Assembly (NCBI RefSeq): GCF_014854695.1
Contig: NZ_CP027557.1
Coordinates: 4,278,001 to 4,342,000 of the forward strand
Direction: 5' to 3'
Origin: Rhodococcus rhodochrous
GTDB lineage: Bacteria; Actinomycetota; Actinomycetes; Mycobacteriales; Mycobacteriaceae
DNA length: 64,000 nt
Position 1 is the first letter of the stretch. Each line of letters begins with the position of its first letter. The notes under the pieces were generated by a model, which ran no database searches, was not told the origin of the DNA, and saw only the letters and a list, made by a program, of their open reading frames with translations. The translations under genes and the position numbers were made by a program. Below, piece after piece: positions 15,546 through 27,283 of the stretch.

Positions 15546-18323
15546 ATGAGCAGTACCAGGCCTCACAGCAGCCCGAAGAGTGCATCGGACGCCGCATCGC
15601 CCGCGGTGCGCGGCGACGTCCGGTACTTCACGACGCCCGGTGTCGATCCCGCCGAGACGGTGGAGTGGCAGCGACGCGACGCGCGAATCGTCCATCACGG
15701 CACCGGACGTGTCGTCTTCGAACAGACGGACGTGGAGTTCCCCGCCTTCTGGTCGCAGAACGCCACCGACATCGTCACGCAGAAGTACTTCCGCGGGCAG
15801 CTCGGGCATCCCGATCGTGAGCACTCGCTGCGCGACGTGATCGCGCGCATCGTCGACACGATCACGGCGTGGGGGCACACCGACGGTCATCTCGACGATC
15901 CGGAGGCGTTCGCCGCCGAGCTGACCTATCTGCTGATCCACCAGCGGGCCTCGTTCAACAGTCCCGTCTGGTTCAACATCGGGGTGCCGAACACTCCGCA
16001 GCAGGCCAGCGCGTGTTTCATCCTGTCGGTCGACGACAGCATCGACTCGATCCTCGAGTGGTACCGGCAGGAAGCGGTGATCTTCAAGGGCGGGTCGGGT
16101 GCCGGGGTGAACCTCTCCCGGATCCGCTCGTCGGCCGAACCGCTGACCGGTGGCGGAAGCGCGTCGGGTCCGGTGAGCTTCATGCGCGGCGCCGACGCGT
16201 CGGCCGGCACCATCAAGTCCGGCGGCAAGACCCGGCGGGCCGCGAAGATGGTGATCCTCGACGTCGACCATCCCGACATCGAGGAGTTCGTCGACTGCAA
16301 GGCGATCGAGGAGCGCAAGGCGCGGGTGCTCGCCGAGGCCGGTTTCGACATGGGTCTCGACGGCACCGACATCCATTCGGTGCAGTACCAGAACGCGAAC
16401 AACTCGGTGCGCGTGACCGACGAGTTCATGCACGCGGTGGTGGCCGACGCCGAGTGGCCGCTGCGTACCGTGACGACCGGCGAGACGGTCCGGACGGTCC
16501 GCGCGCGAGAGTTGTTGCAGCGCATCGCCGCCGCCACCTGGGAGTGCGCCGACCCGGGCATCCAGTACGACACGACGATCAATACCTGGCACACCGCCTC
16601 GGCGACCGGCCGGATCAACGCGTCGAACCCCTGCTCGGAGTACATGCATCTCGACGATTCGGCCTGCAACCTCGCGAGCCTGAATCTGCTCACCTTCCTG
16701 CGCGAGGACGGCACCTTCGACGTCGACGGTTTCCGTCACGCCGTGGCGGTGATGCTCACCGCGCAGGAGATCCTCGTCGGCCGCGCCGACTACCCCACCG
16801 AGCGGATCGGTGAGACGTCGCGGCGGTTCCGGCAGCTCGGGCTCGGTTACGCCAATCTCGGTGCGCTGCTCATGGCTTCGGGTCTGCCCTACGACAGCGA
16901 GGCCGGACGCGCGACGGCTGCGGCGATCACCGCCCTGATGACCGGTCACGCCTACGCCGTGTCGGCGGACATGGCACGGCGTCTCGGACCGTTCGACGGG
17001 TTCGACGAGAACCGCGCGCCGATGCTCGACGTGCTGGGCAAGCATCGCGGTGCGCTCGACGACATCGACGCCGACCTCGCGCCGGCCGACGTGCTCGATG
17101 CGGCACGACAGGCGTGGGACCGCGCGGTGGCCGACGGCACCGCCCACGGTGTGCGCAACAGCCAGGTCAGTGTGCTCGCGCCGACCGGCACGATCGGGCT
17201 CGCGATGGATTGCGACACCACCGGGATCGAACCGGATCTGGCGTTGGTGAAGACCAAGAAGCTCGTCGGCGGCGGCAGCCTCACGATCGTCAATCGCAGT
17301 GTGCCGCGCGCACTGTCGCGTCTGGGTTACGGCCCGTCGGAGGTCGCCGACATCGTGGCGCACCTCGATCTGCACCACGATCTCGCCGGTGCGCCACACG
17401 TGCGCGACGAGCACGCACCGGTGTTCGCGACCTCCATGGGCGACAACGTCATCTCGCCGCGCGGCCACGTCGCGATGATGGCCGCGGTACAGCCCTTCCT
17501 GTCGGGTGCGATCTCCAAGACGGTGAACCTGCCCGAGTCCGCGACCGTCGACGACATCGCCGACATGTACGTCGACGCGTGGCGTCTCGGTGTGAAGGCG
17601 CTCGCGATCTACCGTGACAACTGCAAACTGGGACAACCGTTGTCGACGTCGTCGCGTCCTGCCGTCGCAGAAGCGGCAGTTCCGGCCGCGGCGCCTCGTC
17701 GTGAGCGGCTCCCGCGCACCCGTAATTCGCGGACGTTCGAGTTCCGGGTGGCCGACTGCAAGGGCTTCTTCACGATCGGCGAGTACGACGACGGGCGTCC
17801 CGGCGAGATGTTCCTGCGCGTGTCGAAGCAGGGCTCGACATTGGCCGGCATCATGGATGCCTTCTCGATGTCGGTCAGTTACGGTCTGCAGTACGGGGTT
17901 CCGTTGCGCACCTTCGTCCGGGCCTTCACGAGTACACGCTTCGAACCGGCCGGGATCACCGACGATCCGGATCTGCGGATCGCCACGTCGATCCTCGACT
18001 ACATCTTCCGGCGACTCGCGGTCGACTATCTCGAGCCCGACGAGCGAGCGGAGCTGGGCATCCTCACCGTCGCCGAACGTTCGGTGCCCGACACCCCGAC
18101 GCTTACGCCGTACACGAGCACGCCGCCGGTGCGTGAGCCCGATCCACCGACGCCCGCGCCTCACAACACGAGCAGTGCGAGCACGTCCTCCCCGGGTGGT
18201 CTCGCAGCTCCGTCGCCGTCGAATCCGGACGCGCCGTACTGCATGCAGTGCGGAGTGAAGATGCAGCGGGCCGGGTCGTGCCACGCGTGTCCGTCCTGTG
18301 GGAACACCAGCGGCTGCAGCTGA
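15546..18323 (+). CDS. nrdJ: Class II, B12-dependent ribonucleotide reductase
   Basis: This 925-residue enzyme reduces ribonucleotides using adenosylcobalamin to make the active thiyl radical. Typical features are FNSPVWFNIGV near residue 138, the redox cysteine in ASACFILSVDDS, IFKGGSGAGVNLSRIRSS, and the catalytic NPCSEYM segment. The C-terminus has a zinc-ribbon-like cysteine cluster (CMQCGVKM, then CHACPSCGNTSGC) that shuttles reducing power. The length fits the large NrdJ subfamily. No cobalamin riboswitch is visible in front of it, as expected for a gene that uses the cofactor. It makes the cell partly dependent on the corrin genes elsewhere in this window. Confidence 0.95.
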   Translation: MSSTRPHSSPKSASDAASPAVRGDVRYFTTPGVDPAETVEWQRRDARIVHHGTGRVVFEQTDVEFPAFWSQNATDIVTQKYFRGQLGHPDREHSLRDVIARIVDTITAWGHTDGHLDDPEAFAAELTYLLIHQRASFNSPVWFNIGVPNTPQQASACFILSVDDSIDSILEWYRQEAVIFKGGSGAGVNLSRIRSSAEPLTGGGSASGPVSFMRGADASAGTIKSGGKTRRAAKMVILDVDHPDIEEFVDCKAIEERKARVLAEAGFDMGLDGTDIHSVQYQNANNSVRVTDEFMHAVVADAEWPLRTVTTGETVRTVRARELLQRIAAATWECADPGIQYDTTINTWHTASATGRINASNPCSEYMHLDDSACNLASLNLLTFLREDGTFDVDGFRHAVAVMLTAQEILVGRADYPTERIGETSRRFRQLGLGYANLGALLMASGLPYDSEAGRATAAAITALMTGHAYAVSADMARRLGPFDGFDENRAPMLDVLGKHRGALDDIDADLAPADVLDAARQAWDRAVADGTAHGVRNSQVSVLAPTGTIGLAMDCDTTGIEPDLALVKTKKLVGGGSLTIVNRSVPRALSRLGYGPSEVADIVAHLDLHHDLAGAPHVRDEHAPVFATSMGDNVISPRGHVAMMAAVQPFLSGAISKTVNLPESATVDDIADMYVDAWRLGVKALAIYRDNCKLGQPLSTSSRPAVAEAAVPAAAPRRERLPRTRNSRTFEFRVADCKGFFTIGEYDDGRPGEMFLRVSKQGSTLAGIMDAFSMSVSYGLQYGVPLRTFVRAFTSTRFEPAGITDDPDLRIATSILDYIFRRLAVDYLEPDERAELGILTVAERSVPDTPTLTPYTSTPPVREPDPPTPAPHNTSSASTSSPGGLAAPSPSNPDAPYCMQCGVKMQRAGSCHACPSCGNTSGCS

Positions 18324-18346
18324 GGTGATGCGTCCATACTGGCGCG

Positions 18347-18775
18347 ATGGTCCTGGGAGTCGACACCGAACTGACATTGACGGCCGCGGGTGCGGTCTTC
18401 CTCCTCGCGCTCGGTCTCGGCGTGTGGAAGTACCGGCAGATGGCGACGTCCGACGACCACCTCGCGCACCCGTACGTCGACATCGCCCACCGGTCGGCGC
18501 TGATGTACTCCTTCGCGACGCTGCTGGTCGCGGTGTTCGTCGAGTTCAGCGCGTGGCCCACCGCGGTGAACCTCGCCGCGGCCGCGGTGATCGTGGTGTT
18601 CTTCGTCGGCGCGATCGCGAGCTATGTCGTGCACGGCGCGCTGCGCGACACCACGAATCAGTTCGCGCATCCTGTGCGTGGGACGGGCCTGGCGATGGCC
18701 GCACTGATCGTCGGTGAGATGGGTGGCTTCGCGGTGTTGTTCGCAGGCTTCCTGTGGGGTGCCTTCGGGAGGTGA
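18347..18775 (+). CDS. Small four-helix membrane protein, unknown
   Basis: The 142-residue protein has about four membrane segments. A polar loop with KYRQMATSDDHLAHPYVDIAHR lies in pieces between the first two, and GALRDTTNQFAHPVRG between the last two. I do not recognise the family. It begins 23 bases after nrdJ and may be co-transcribed with it. It is convergent with the next gene. Confidence 0.65.
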   Translation: MVLGVDTELTLTAAGAVFLLALGLGVWKYRQMATSDDHLAHPYVDIAHRSALMYSFATLLVAVFVEFSAWPTAVNLAAAAVIVVFFVGAIASYVVHGALRDTTNQFAHPVRGTGLAMAALIVGEMGGFAVLFAGFLWGAFGR

Positions 18776-18782
18776 GGCCGCG

Positions 18783-19163
18783 TCAGGTGCGGTGTTCGAG
18801 CAACGACAGAACGTTGCCGTGCGGGTCGCGGAACCACGCGACCCGCATGCCGTCGGGCGCGGTCCACGCATCGTGGTCGTCCTGATCCATGCCGTTGTAG
18901 CGCACGAACTCCACCCCGTGCTCGCGCAGTCGTTCGACGATGCCGTCCAGATCGGATACCCGCCAGCCCAGCACGGTGTAGCCGGTCTCCTCGCGTGACT
19001 GCACGAGGGTCACCCGGATCGGCGCACCGTCGCCTCCGTCGAGGACGAGTGCGAAGGGGTCGCGGGAGAGCTTCCGAAAGCGCAGGGTGTCGACGTAGAA
19101 CATCTCCGAGACGTCGAGGTCGGTGCTCGGGATGAAGCTCACGAGTTGGCCGGTGATCGTCAT
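18783..19163 (-). CDS. VOC/glyoxalase-fold protein
   Basis: The 126-residue protein has the glyoxalase/bleomycin-resistance (VOC) fold, recognised from FIPSTDLDVSEMFYVDTL at the start and the closing strand RVAWFRDPHGNVLSLLEHR. Single-domain members act as dioxygenases, lyases or drug-binding proteins, and the role here is open. The ATG at 19163 fits the fold start better than an upstream GTG. Confidence 0.82.
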   Translation of the reverse strand: MTITGQLVSFIPSTDLDVSEMFYVDTLRFRKLSRDPFALVLDGGDGAPIRVTLVQSREETGYTVLGWRVSDLDGIVERLREHGVEFVRYNGMDQDDHDAWTAPDGMRVAWFRDPHGNVLSLLEHRT

Positions 19164-19255
19164 ACGTCCACTGTGCGCCGGAGCGCCCGAGCGCGACAGC
19201 GGATTCGGCGGATTCACGCCCCCACCTCCGCGTTCCGGCGACTAGGCTCTCGATC

Positions 19256-19633
19256 ATGAGCACCTCGGAGATCGCCACGGTCCTGGCCTGGCACGACGCC
19301 GTGAACAGCAACGACATCGACACCCTCGTGCAGTTGTCGAGCGACGACATCGTGCTGCCCACCCCCGACGACGATCCCGACCAAGGACTCGACGAGCTGC
19401 GCGAGTGGGCGACGACGGCGGGCGTCACGCTGCAGCCGGGCCGCATGTTCGTCCACCGGGGCGTCGTGGTGGTCGAGGAGACGGCGACCTGGGCGTCCGA
19501 TCCGGGTCCTCGTGAGGAGGCGATCGCCTTCCGGGTGGTCGACGACCAGGTGGTCACCGTCGTCCGGCACACCGATCTCGCGGAGGCCTTCGAGGCGACC
19601 GGACTGAGCGAGGCGGACCTGTACGAGGAGTGA
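19256..19633 (+). CDS. SnoaL/NTF2-like protein
   Basis: The 125-residue protein has the small NTF2-like (SnoaL) fold, with the opening helix VLAWHDAVNSNDIDTLVQL and later strands such as FRVVDDQVVTVVRHTDL. Members are small isomerases, hydrolases or scaffolds. No specific role can be assigned. It is divergent from the VOC gene. Confidence 0.78.
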   Translation: MSTSEIATVLAWHDAVNSNDIDTLVQLSSDDIVLPTPDDDPDQGLDELREWATTAGVTLQPGRMFVHRGVVVVEETATWASDPGPREEAIAFRVVDDQVVTVVRHTDLAEAFEATGLSEADLYEE

Positions 19634-19724
19634 TCCGCTCCGCGTGACCGGAACCATATTCTGAACGCTCGCTAAGGTACTCTCCGTTTCGACAGTCCCT
19701 ACGTATCGGAGTGAGGTTCGTCGA

Positions 19725-20822
19725 GTGTCCGCTGAAGCTGTTGAGAAGAAGGGTCCGCTCGCGGGTGTCCGCGTCGTCGAGTTCAAGGGTCTCGGTCCCG
19801 GCCCGCACGCCGCGACGCTGCTCGCCGATCTCGGCGCCGATGTCGTCATCGTGCAGCGCCCCGGCGAGATCCCGCAGGAGGGACAGCGCGATCCGATTCA
19901 GCGCAACCGTCGCATCGTCGAGGCCAACCTCAAGGATCCCGCCGACATCGAGAAGGTCCTGACCCTGCTCGAGCGCGCCGACGTCCTCATCGAGGGCTTC
20001 CGTCCCGGCGTCACCGAACGGCTCGGCCTCGGGCCGGATGTGGTCCTCGAGCGCAACCCGCGCATCGTCTACGGCCGCATGACCGGCTGGGGCCAGGAGG
20101 GCCCGCTCGCCAACGCGGCCGGCCACGACATCAACTACATCTCGTTGACCGGCGTCCTGCACGCCATCGGCCGCCAGGGTGAGCGTCCGGTGCCGCCGCT
20201 GAACATGGTCGGCGACTTCGGTGGCGGGTCGATGTTCCTCGTGTTCGGCATCCTGTCCGCCCTCGTCGAGCGTCAGACCTCCGGAAAGGGCCAGGTCGTG
20301 GACGCGGCGATGGTCGACGGCGCCCTCGCTCTCTCGCACATGATGTGGGCGTTCCGCGGTCGCGGCGCGTGGTCGGACGAGCGCGGCGTCAACATGCTCG
20401 ATACCGGCGCCCCGTTCTACGAGGTCTACGAGACCAAGGACGGCAAGTACATGGCCGTCGGGTCCATCGAGCCGCAGTTCTACGCGCTGCTGCTGCAGGG
20501 CCTCGAGCTCGATCCGGCCGACCTGCCGCACCAGCTCGATACCTCCCGCTGGGCGGAGATGAAGAAGATCTTCACCGACAAGTTCCTGTCGAAGACCCGC
20601 GACGAGTGGACCGAGATCTTCCTCGGTACCGATGCCTGCGTCTCCCCGGTCCTCACCTGGGCCGAGGCGGAGAAGAACGAGCATCTCGTCGCACGCGGGT
20701 CGCTGATCGAGATCGACGGCGTCGTGCAGCACGCACCGGCGCCGCGCTTCTCCCGCACCCCTGCCGGCGAGCCGGTCGGTCCGGCGGCCGAGGCCACCGA
20801 CATCGACACCCTCTGGGTCTGA
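19725..20822 (+). CDS. Alpha-methylacyl-CoA racemase (CaiB/BaiF family)
   Basis: The 365-residue enzyme belongs to CoA-transferase family III, and its features fit alpha-methylacyl-CoA racemase: [26 protein letters not shown] at the start (given in overlapping pieces), [23 protein letters not shown] and a late [10 protein letters not shown]. Racemases invert the 2-methyl centre of branched acyl-CoA so that beta-oxidation can continue, for example for sterol side chains or methyl-branched lipids. It starts at GTG. A G/C-rich hairpin follows the gene. Confidence 0.88.
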   Translation: MSAEAVEKKGPLAGVRVVEFKGLGPGPHAATLLADLGADVVIVQRPGEIPQEGQRDPIQRNRRIVEANLKDPADIEKVLTLLERADVLIEGFRPGVTERLGLGPDVVLERNPRIVYGRMTGWGQEGPLANAAGHDINYISLTGVLHAIGRQGERPVPPLNMVGDFGGGSMFLVFGILSALVERQTSGKGQVVDAAMVDGALALSHMMWAFRGRGAWSDERGVNMLDTGAPFYEVYETKDGKYMAVGSIEPQFYALLLQGLELDPADLPHQLDTSRWAEMKKIFTDKFLSKTRDEWTEIFLGTDACVSPVLTWAEAEKNEHLVARGSLIEIDGVVQHAPAPRFSRTPAGEPVGPAAEATDIDTLWV

Positions 20823-20834
20823 TCCCCCCGTTCC

Positions 20835-20879
20835 GGGCCCGGGATCGTAACGGTGTTCCACCGATACGGTTCCGGGCCC
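20835..20879 (+). terminator. Hairpin terminator after the racemase gene
   Basis: GGGCCCGG at 20835 pairs with CCGGGCCC ending at 20879, and the inner parts pair with a few mismatches around a short loop. It lies 13 bases after the racemase stop. Confidence 0.65.
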
Positions 20880-20937
20880 GTCCCATCTGCGGGAAAGCCA
20901 CCGATCGCGCCGGGATCGGTGTGCTATCAACACCGTC

Positions 20938-21885
20938 ATGAGTGACGGGGTGGGAGCCGCGATCCATCGATCGGCGGCCACGGCACGAGCACGAGCGCGT
21001 ACCGCGGTCCCGGGGCGTGTCCCGGAGGTGCTCGACGTCCGCAGCAAGGACGGCACCCGCATCCACACCGAGGCCTACGGGCCCGCCGACGCTCCGACGA
21101 TCGTCCTGACGCACGGCATTCTGTGCGAACTCGGATTCTGGCGCAACCAGATTCGTGATCTGAGCGACGACTACCGGGTGGTCGCCTTCGATCACCGCGG
21201 TCACGGACGCAGCCAGGCCGCCCCTGCCCGGGCGTACACGATGGACCATCTCGCCGACGATCTCCACGCCGTGCTGGACGCGGCCGCACCCGACGGCCGG
21301 CCCGTCGTGGTCGCCGGGCACTCCATGGGCGGCATCGCCGTGATGGCCTGGGCCGAGCGGTATCCGCGCGACGTCGACGCACGGGTGTCGGCCGCGGGCC
21401 TGGTCAACACCACACCCGGCGAAATCTTCGACAACGTGCAGTTCCTGCGCGGACCGCAGAGCCTGACGAAGGTGCGGCGCCGCGTCGCGCAGACCGTCGT
21501 CCCGCTGGCACGGATGCCGCTCCCCCAGCGGATGCCGCTGCGCAGGCACCTGCTCTCCCGCGTCGCCGTCGGGACGGGTGCGGCCGCGACGATCACCGCG
21601 GACGTCGACCGCATGCTCGGCCACACCTCGGCACGCGGTCGCGGCGGCTACGGCCGGCTGCTGGTGAACATGATCGACACCGTCGACCCCTCCGCGATCA
21701 CCGCGCCCACCCTGGTGATCGCGGGCAGCCACGACCGAATCTCACCGCCGGGCCGATCGGAGTGGATCGCCGAGCGCCTGCCGAACCTGCTCGAACTGCG
21801 CACCTTCGACAGCGGGCACTGCGGCCCCCTCGAGCGTCCCCGCGAGGTGTCGGCGGCGCTGCGCGAGCTCATCGAGATGTCCTGA
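20938..21885 (+). CDS. Alpha/beta-hydrolase
   Basis: The 315-residue protein is an alpha/beta-hydrolase. The oxyanion segment is LTHGILCELGFW, the nucleophile is Ser129 in GHSMGG, the acid is in AGSHDRISPP, and the histidine is in SGHCGPLE near the C-terminus. It could be an esterase, lipase or epoxide hydrolase. The first 30 residues are Ala/Arg-rich and lie outside the core fold. It is convergent with the MocR gene. Confidence 0.85.
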   Translation: MSDGVGAAIHRSAATARARARTAVPGRVPEVLDVRSKDGTRIHTEAYGPADAPTIVLTHGILCELGFWRNQIRDLSDDYRVVAFDHRGHGRSQAAPARAYTMDHLADDLHAVLDAAAPDGRPVVVAGHSMGGIAVMAWAERYPRDVDARVSAAGLVNTTPGEIFDNVQFLRGPQSLTKVRRRVAQTVVPLARMPLPQRMPLRRHLLSRVAVGTGAAATITADVDRMLGHTSARGRGGYGRLLVNMIDTVDPSAITAPTLVIAGSHDRISPPGRSEWIAERLPNLLELRTFDSGHCGPLERPREVSAALRELIEMS

Positions 21886-21894
21886 CGGACAGAA

Positions 21895-23376
21895 TCAGAC
21901 GACGAGCCGCGCCTCGTCGGGTGTGCGCCCGGAGGCCACCTGGTCGTAGGCGGCGGCCATGGCCTCGACGGCATCGTCGAGGACCTCGACGTCCTGCGTG
22001 TACGGCAGGCGCACGAAGTGCTCGAACGCGCCCTGCACACCGAAGCGCGGACCGGCGGAGAGCAGCACACCGTGGGACGGCGCGGCCGCAGCCAGCGAGG
22101 TCGACACCGGTTCGGGCATCCTCGCCCACAGCGACATCCCGCCCTGACCCGGCGTGTACTCCCAGTCGGGCAACCGCCGATCCAAGGCGTCGCACAGCGC
22201 ACGACGCCGTTCCCTCAACGCGGCGCGGCGACGTTCGAGCAGTTCGTCGACGTCGGAGAGCAGATGCGCGGCCGCGAGCTGTTCCATGACGGGCGTGCCC
22301 AGGTCGACTGCGGTCCGCGCTCCGGCCAGCCGGACGATCGTGTCGCGGTCGGCGCGTATCCATCCCACCCGCAGGCCACCCCACAGCGATTTCGCCGTCG
22401 AGCCGACCGTCACCACCGACGCGCCGGCAGGCATGGCTGCGACGGGAGGCGGCGGCGGGGCGTCGAGCCAGAGATCGACCATCGACTCGTCGACGACGAG
22501 CGTGGTCCGCGTGTCGCGCATGATGCGGGCCAGTTCGGCGCGGCCGTCCTCGTCGAGGCACAGGCCCGTGGGATTGTGGAAGTCGGGGACGAGGAAGGCG
22601 GTGCGCGCCGCGGTCTGTCGGACGGCGCTGGCCACACCGTCGAGATCCCAGCCGCCGTGCGGGCCGTTCTCCGGGCGCACCGGAACCGGCACCGGGCGGG
22701 CGCCGTAGCGGCGGATCGCTTCGAGCGCATTGGGATAGGTGGGGTGGTCGACGACCACCCGGTCGCCGGGGTCGTCGAGCACACCGAGCAGCAGGCGCAT
22801 CGCGTGCTGCGCCCCGGAGGTGACCATGATCTGGTCGGGCGAGGTGGGCAGTCCACGCTCGCGGTAGCGACGGGCGATGACCTCGCGCAGCACCGACACC
22901 CCGATCGGTTCCATGCCGTGCGAGTCGAGATAGGTCGACATCGACCGCAGCGCCGCCGCATACGCCGCCTCGATCTCCGCTGCCGGCGCGGGCAGCGAGG
23001 CATTGCTCAGATCGATCGCCGGACCGATCGGCATCCGGAACCCGGTGTTCTCGGAGCCCCGGCGAGCAGGCACGGCGACCGTGCTGCGGGCGCCCTGGCG
23101 GCTGCGCAGATAGCCCTCTTCCCGCAGCGCCGCGTAGGCGGAGGCGACAGTGGTGCGGCTCACCGACAGCGCGGCGGCGAGTTCCCGCTCGCTGGGCAGG
23201 GCGACCCCGAGTGGAACGCGACCGTCGTGCACGAGCAGGCGGATGCTGTCCGCGAGCGCCCGGTAGGCAGGGCGGGGATCGGGGCGAGCGGAGCGACGGG
23301 AATGCGACTGCCCGGAATCCTGCCAGTTGCCGAGGTCGCGGACGAGCGAACCGGCTCCGATCGCTCGAGTGATCAC
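21895..23376 (-). CDS. MocR/PdxR-type regulator (GntR helix-turn-helix plus aminotransferase domain)
   Basis: The 493-residue protein has an N-terminal winged helix (about 38-105; LPSERELAAALSVSRTTVAS) and a C-terminal fold-type I aminotransferase domain with its PLP lysine in TVGSTAKSLWGG. Members sense PLP or amino-acid derivatives and often control vitamin B6, GABA or taurine genes. No obvious target is adjacent, so the regulon is unknown. It starts at a GTG. Confidence 0.88.
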   Translation of the reverse strand: MITRAIGAGSLVRDLGNWQDSGQSHSRRSARPDPRPAYRALADSIRLLVHDGRVPLGVALPSERELAAALSVSRTTVASAYAALREEGYLRSRQGARSTVAVPARRGSENTGFRMPIGPAIDLSNASLPAPAAEIEAAYAAALRSMSTYLDSHGMEPIGVSVLREVIARRYRERGLPTSPDQIMVTSGAQHAMRLLLGVLDDPGDRVVVDHPTYPNALEAIRRYGARPVPVPVRPENGPHGGWDLDGVASAVRQTAARTAFLVPDFHNPTGLCLDEDGRAELARIMRDTRTTLVVDESMVDLWLDAPPPPPVAAMPAGASVVTVGSTAKSLWGGLRVGWIRADRDTIVRLAGARTAVDLGTPVMEQLAAAHLLSDVDELLERRRAALRERRRALCDALDRRLPDWEYTPGQGGMSLWARMPEPVSTSLAAAAPSHGVLLSAGPRFGVQGAFEHFVRLPYTQDVEVLDDAVEAMAAAYDQVASGRTPDEARLVV

Positions 23377-23409
23377 CGATCCAGTATGCCCCGCGCCGCG
23401 CGGGCGGGA

Positions 23410-24948
23410 TCAGGACGGTGGATCGAGCACCTGACGGAACAGGACCGTCCCGCGCGAGTCGAGCAACTCGACCCGCATCTGCCTCGTCGCGCCGTCGATG
23501 AACACCTCCCCGAAGTGCTGATATCCGTCCATCGGCGAGGTGTTCGCCGCCGGGGGCGCGTGCACGAAGACGGCCTCGGGCCCGAACGTCCCGTCCAGTT
23601 CGTTGGGTCCGAAAGCACCGGCGTTGAGCGGTCCCGAGACGAACTCCCAGAACTCGTCGAAGTCGGTGAACGAAGCGCGGTCCGGCGAATAGTGATGTGC
23701 GGCCGTGTAGTGCACATCGGCGGTCAGCCACACGGTGCCGGTGATCCTGCGCGCCTTGACGGCCGACAGGACCTGCGCGATCTCCGATTCCCTACCCGAC
23801 GGAGCGCCGTTGTCCCCATTCGCGATTCCTTCGAAGGCCGTGTCACCGTCGGGTACCACCAGACCGATCGGCAGGTCGGCGGCGATGATCTTCCAGGTGG
23901 CGGTCGAACGGGTGAGTTCGTCGACGAGCCACTGCGTCTGCGCGCTGCCGAGCACCTGCCCCGCCGCGCCGACGTTGGTACCGTTGGCGTCCTTGTAGGT
24001 CCGCATGTCGAGTACGAAGACGTCGAGCAGCGGTCCGTACCGCACGACCCGGTGGATGCGTCCGTCGACGGCCTCCGCCGGATCGAGCGGGAGCCACTCG
24101 TGGAAGGCACGGAAAGCCCGTTCCGCCAGGACGTCCACCCTCTTCTCGGTGTACTGCTCGAGATCCAGGATCTCACCCGCGTACCAGTTGTTGACGGTCT
24201 CATGGTCGTCCCACTGCACGATCTGCGCGACGGAGGAGTTGAACCGCCGGTAGTTCTCGTCCATGAGGTTGTAGGCGTACTGGCCGCGGTACTCGTCGAG
24301 GGTCTGCGCCATGGCGCTCTTGGCCTCGGTGACGACGTTGCGCCAGATCCGACCGTCCGGCAGCTCGACGGTCTCCTTCAGCGGATTGTCGGCGTACACG
24401 ACGTCGCCGGAATGCACGAACAGGTGCGGGTCGCGACGGGCCATCGTGTCGAAGATCGTCATCCCACCGATGTCGGGGTTGATGCCGAAGCCCTGGCCGG
24501 CGGTGTCGCCGGACCACTGCAGCCTGATGTCGCCGGGAGCGGTCGGGGCGGTGCGGAACAGACCCGTCACCGGCTCGGACGTGGCGCCGTCCTCGCCTTC
24601 GAGGACGACACGGTAGTGCACCTGCTCGCCGGCCGGCAGTCCCGTCAGCCGCAGCCGGCCGGTTCCGTCGGTCTCGGGTGTGAGCAGTCCACCCACGTGC
24701 CGGACGGGATCGGTGAAGGATTCGGTGGCCGCCGTCTCCACGACGAGCCGCGCCGGCCGATCCGAGCGCGCCCACACGAGCGCCCCGTCGGCCCGCACGT
24801 CGCCGGTGGCCACACCGTGGGTGAGGATCGGCCGCTCACGAACCAGGCTCGGCGTTGCAACGGAACGTCCCGACGAGCACGCCGCCACCGGAGCCGCGAG
24901 GGCTCCGAGCGCGACAGTGCGTAGCAGGGTTCGACGGGACACGTACAT
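23410..24948 (-). CDS. phoD: PhoD-type alkaline phosphatase, Tat lipoprotein
   Basis: The 512-residue protein is a PhoD-like metallophosphoesterase that releases phosphate from mono- or diesters outside the cell. The N-terminus VSRRTLLRTVALGALAAPVA has the twin-arginine export motif, and AAC at its end can act as a lipobox. Metal-ligand segments include FVHSGDVVYADNPL, QWDDHETVNNW and TADVHYTAAH. The ATG at 24948 is chosen because the Tat motif starts right after it. It follows purA on the same strand after about 130 bases and probably has its own promoter. Confidence 0.9.
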   Translation of the reverse strand: MYVSRRTLLRTVALGALAAPVAACSSGRSVATPSLVRERPILTHGVATGDVRADGALVWARSDRPARLVVETAATESFTDPVRHVGGLLTPETDGTGRLRLTGLPAGEQVHYRVVLEGEDGATSEPVTGLFRTAPTAPGDIRLQWSGDTAGQGFGINPDIGGMTIFDTMARRDPHLFVHSGDVVYADNPLKETVELPDGRIWRNVVTEAKSAMAQTLDEYRGQYAYNLMDENYRRFNSSVAQIVQWDDHETVNNWYAGEILDLEQYTEKRVDVLAERAFRAFHEWLPLDPAEAVDGRIHRVVRYGPLLDVFVLDMRTYKDANGTNVGAAGQVLGSAQTQWLVDELTRSTATWKIIAADLPIGLVVPDGDTAFEGIANGDNGAPSGRESEIAQVLSAVKARRITGTVWLTADVHYTAAHHYSPDRASFTDFDEFWEFVSGPLNAGAFGPNELDGTFGPEAVFVHAPPAANTSPMDGYQHFGEVFIDGATRQMRVELLDSRGTVLFRQVLDPPS

Positions 24949-25077
24949 GGTTCTCCCCGGGGGTCCGACGGACTGTGCGGGACGAGCGTGCACAGTCCGT
25001 GCGAACCGTCGGTGAACATGCAGTGAGGGATCGGTGCCCGTCCGACGACGAATCGGAGCGGACCGGAGGCTACCCCG

Positions 25078-26608
<1,531 letters not shown>

Positions 26609-27274
26609 TTGACCCCGGTAGTGCTCAGATGCGGTGACGTGCCATTGCCGTTGGCGCTGACCCCCGTGACCGCACTGTCTGCGCCTGCCCTCCCCGAGAA
26701 GGACGACTTCGAGGACGTCTTCGCGCATCTCGAGTCGGTGGAGGACCCTCGTCTGGTCCTCGTAGGCAACGACGCGGCCTTCGCCGCGACCGTCACCCGG
26801 CTGATGCGCACCGAACGTCTCGACCTGGAGGTCGCGTACGTCCCGGAGACACGAACGCCGGCCACGGAGGCGTACGGGCTGCGGACGGGGTCGAAGGCCG
26901 CCACCGTCGCCCTCCAGGGGGTCGCGAAGCCGTTGCCGCTCATCCGCGACGACGCCGGTATCGCCCTCGTCGGCCGTGCGCTGCTGTGCGGTGAGAACGG
27001 CGATGCGCTCGTCGGGGAGGCCTACGTCGACGACACCCGCCTGTTCTCCGGCACGGTGCCCGGCATCCGTGTCGAACCCACGCCGGCGATGCCCGGTCTG
27101 CGGGCCGCGATCGACCGGCCGCGCTGGTTCGGCGGCTACAAGTGGCTGACGGGCCGGGCCATGCAGTTGGGTTCCCCCGCCGCGGTCGTCACCCGCGACG
27201 GGGTCGCGAACCCCCGGGCTCTCAAGCGGTCGACCTTCTACCGGCACGACAAGAAGTGGAAGCTCGTCCGCTGA
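26609..27274 (+). CDS. Conserved actinobacterial protein (Rv0358-like), unknown function
   Basis: The 221-residue protein (from the TTG at 26609) resembles the conserved protein next to purA in mycobacteria. A GAGGAG site five bases upstream supports this TTG over a GTG at 26561. It has a Rossmann-like first half (RLVLVGNDAAFAATVTRLMR) and a basic C-terminus (RSTFYRHDKKWKLVR). The layout loosely recalls the catalytic half of diacylglycerol kinases, but this is weak. It is convergent with terD. Confidence 0.72.
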   Translation: MTPVVLRCGDVPLPLALTPVTALSAPALPEKDDFEDVFAHLESVEDPRLVLVGNDAAFAATVTRLMRTERLDLEVAYVPETRTPATEAYGLRTGSKAATVALQGVAKPLPLIRDDAGIALVGRALLCGENGDALVGEAYVDDTRLFSGTVPGIRVEPTPAMPGLRAAIDRPRWFGGYKWLTGRAMQLGSPAAVVTRDGVANPRALKRSTFYRHDKKWKLVR

Positions 27275-27283
27275 GATCCATTT

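Noticed and set aside
15435-18377. Very long open frame (about 980 codons) on the minus strand opposite nrdJ
   Set aside because: It mirrors nrdJ, is rich in R, G, H and V without domain motifs, and results from high third-position G/C. It is a shadow frame.
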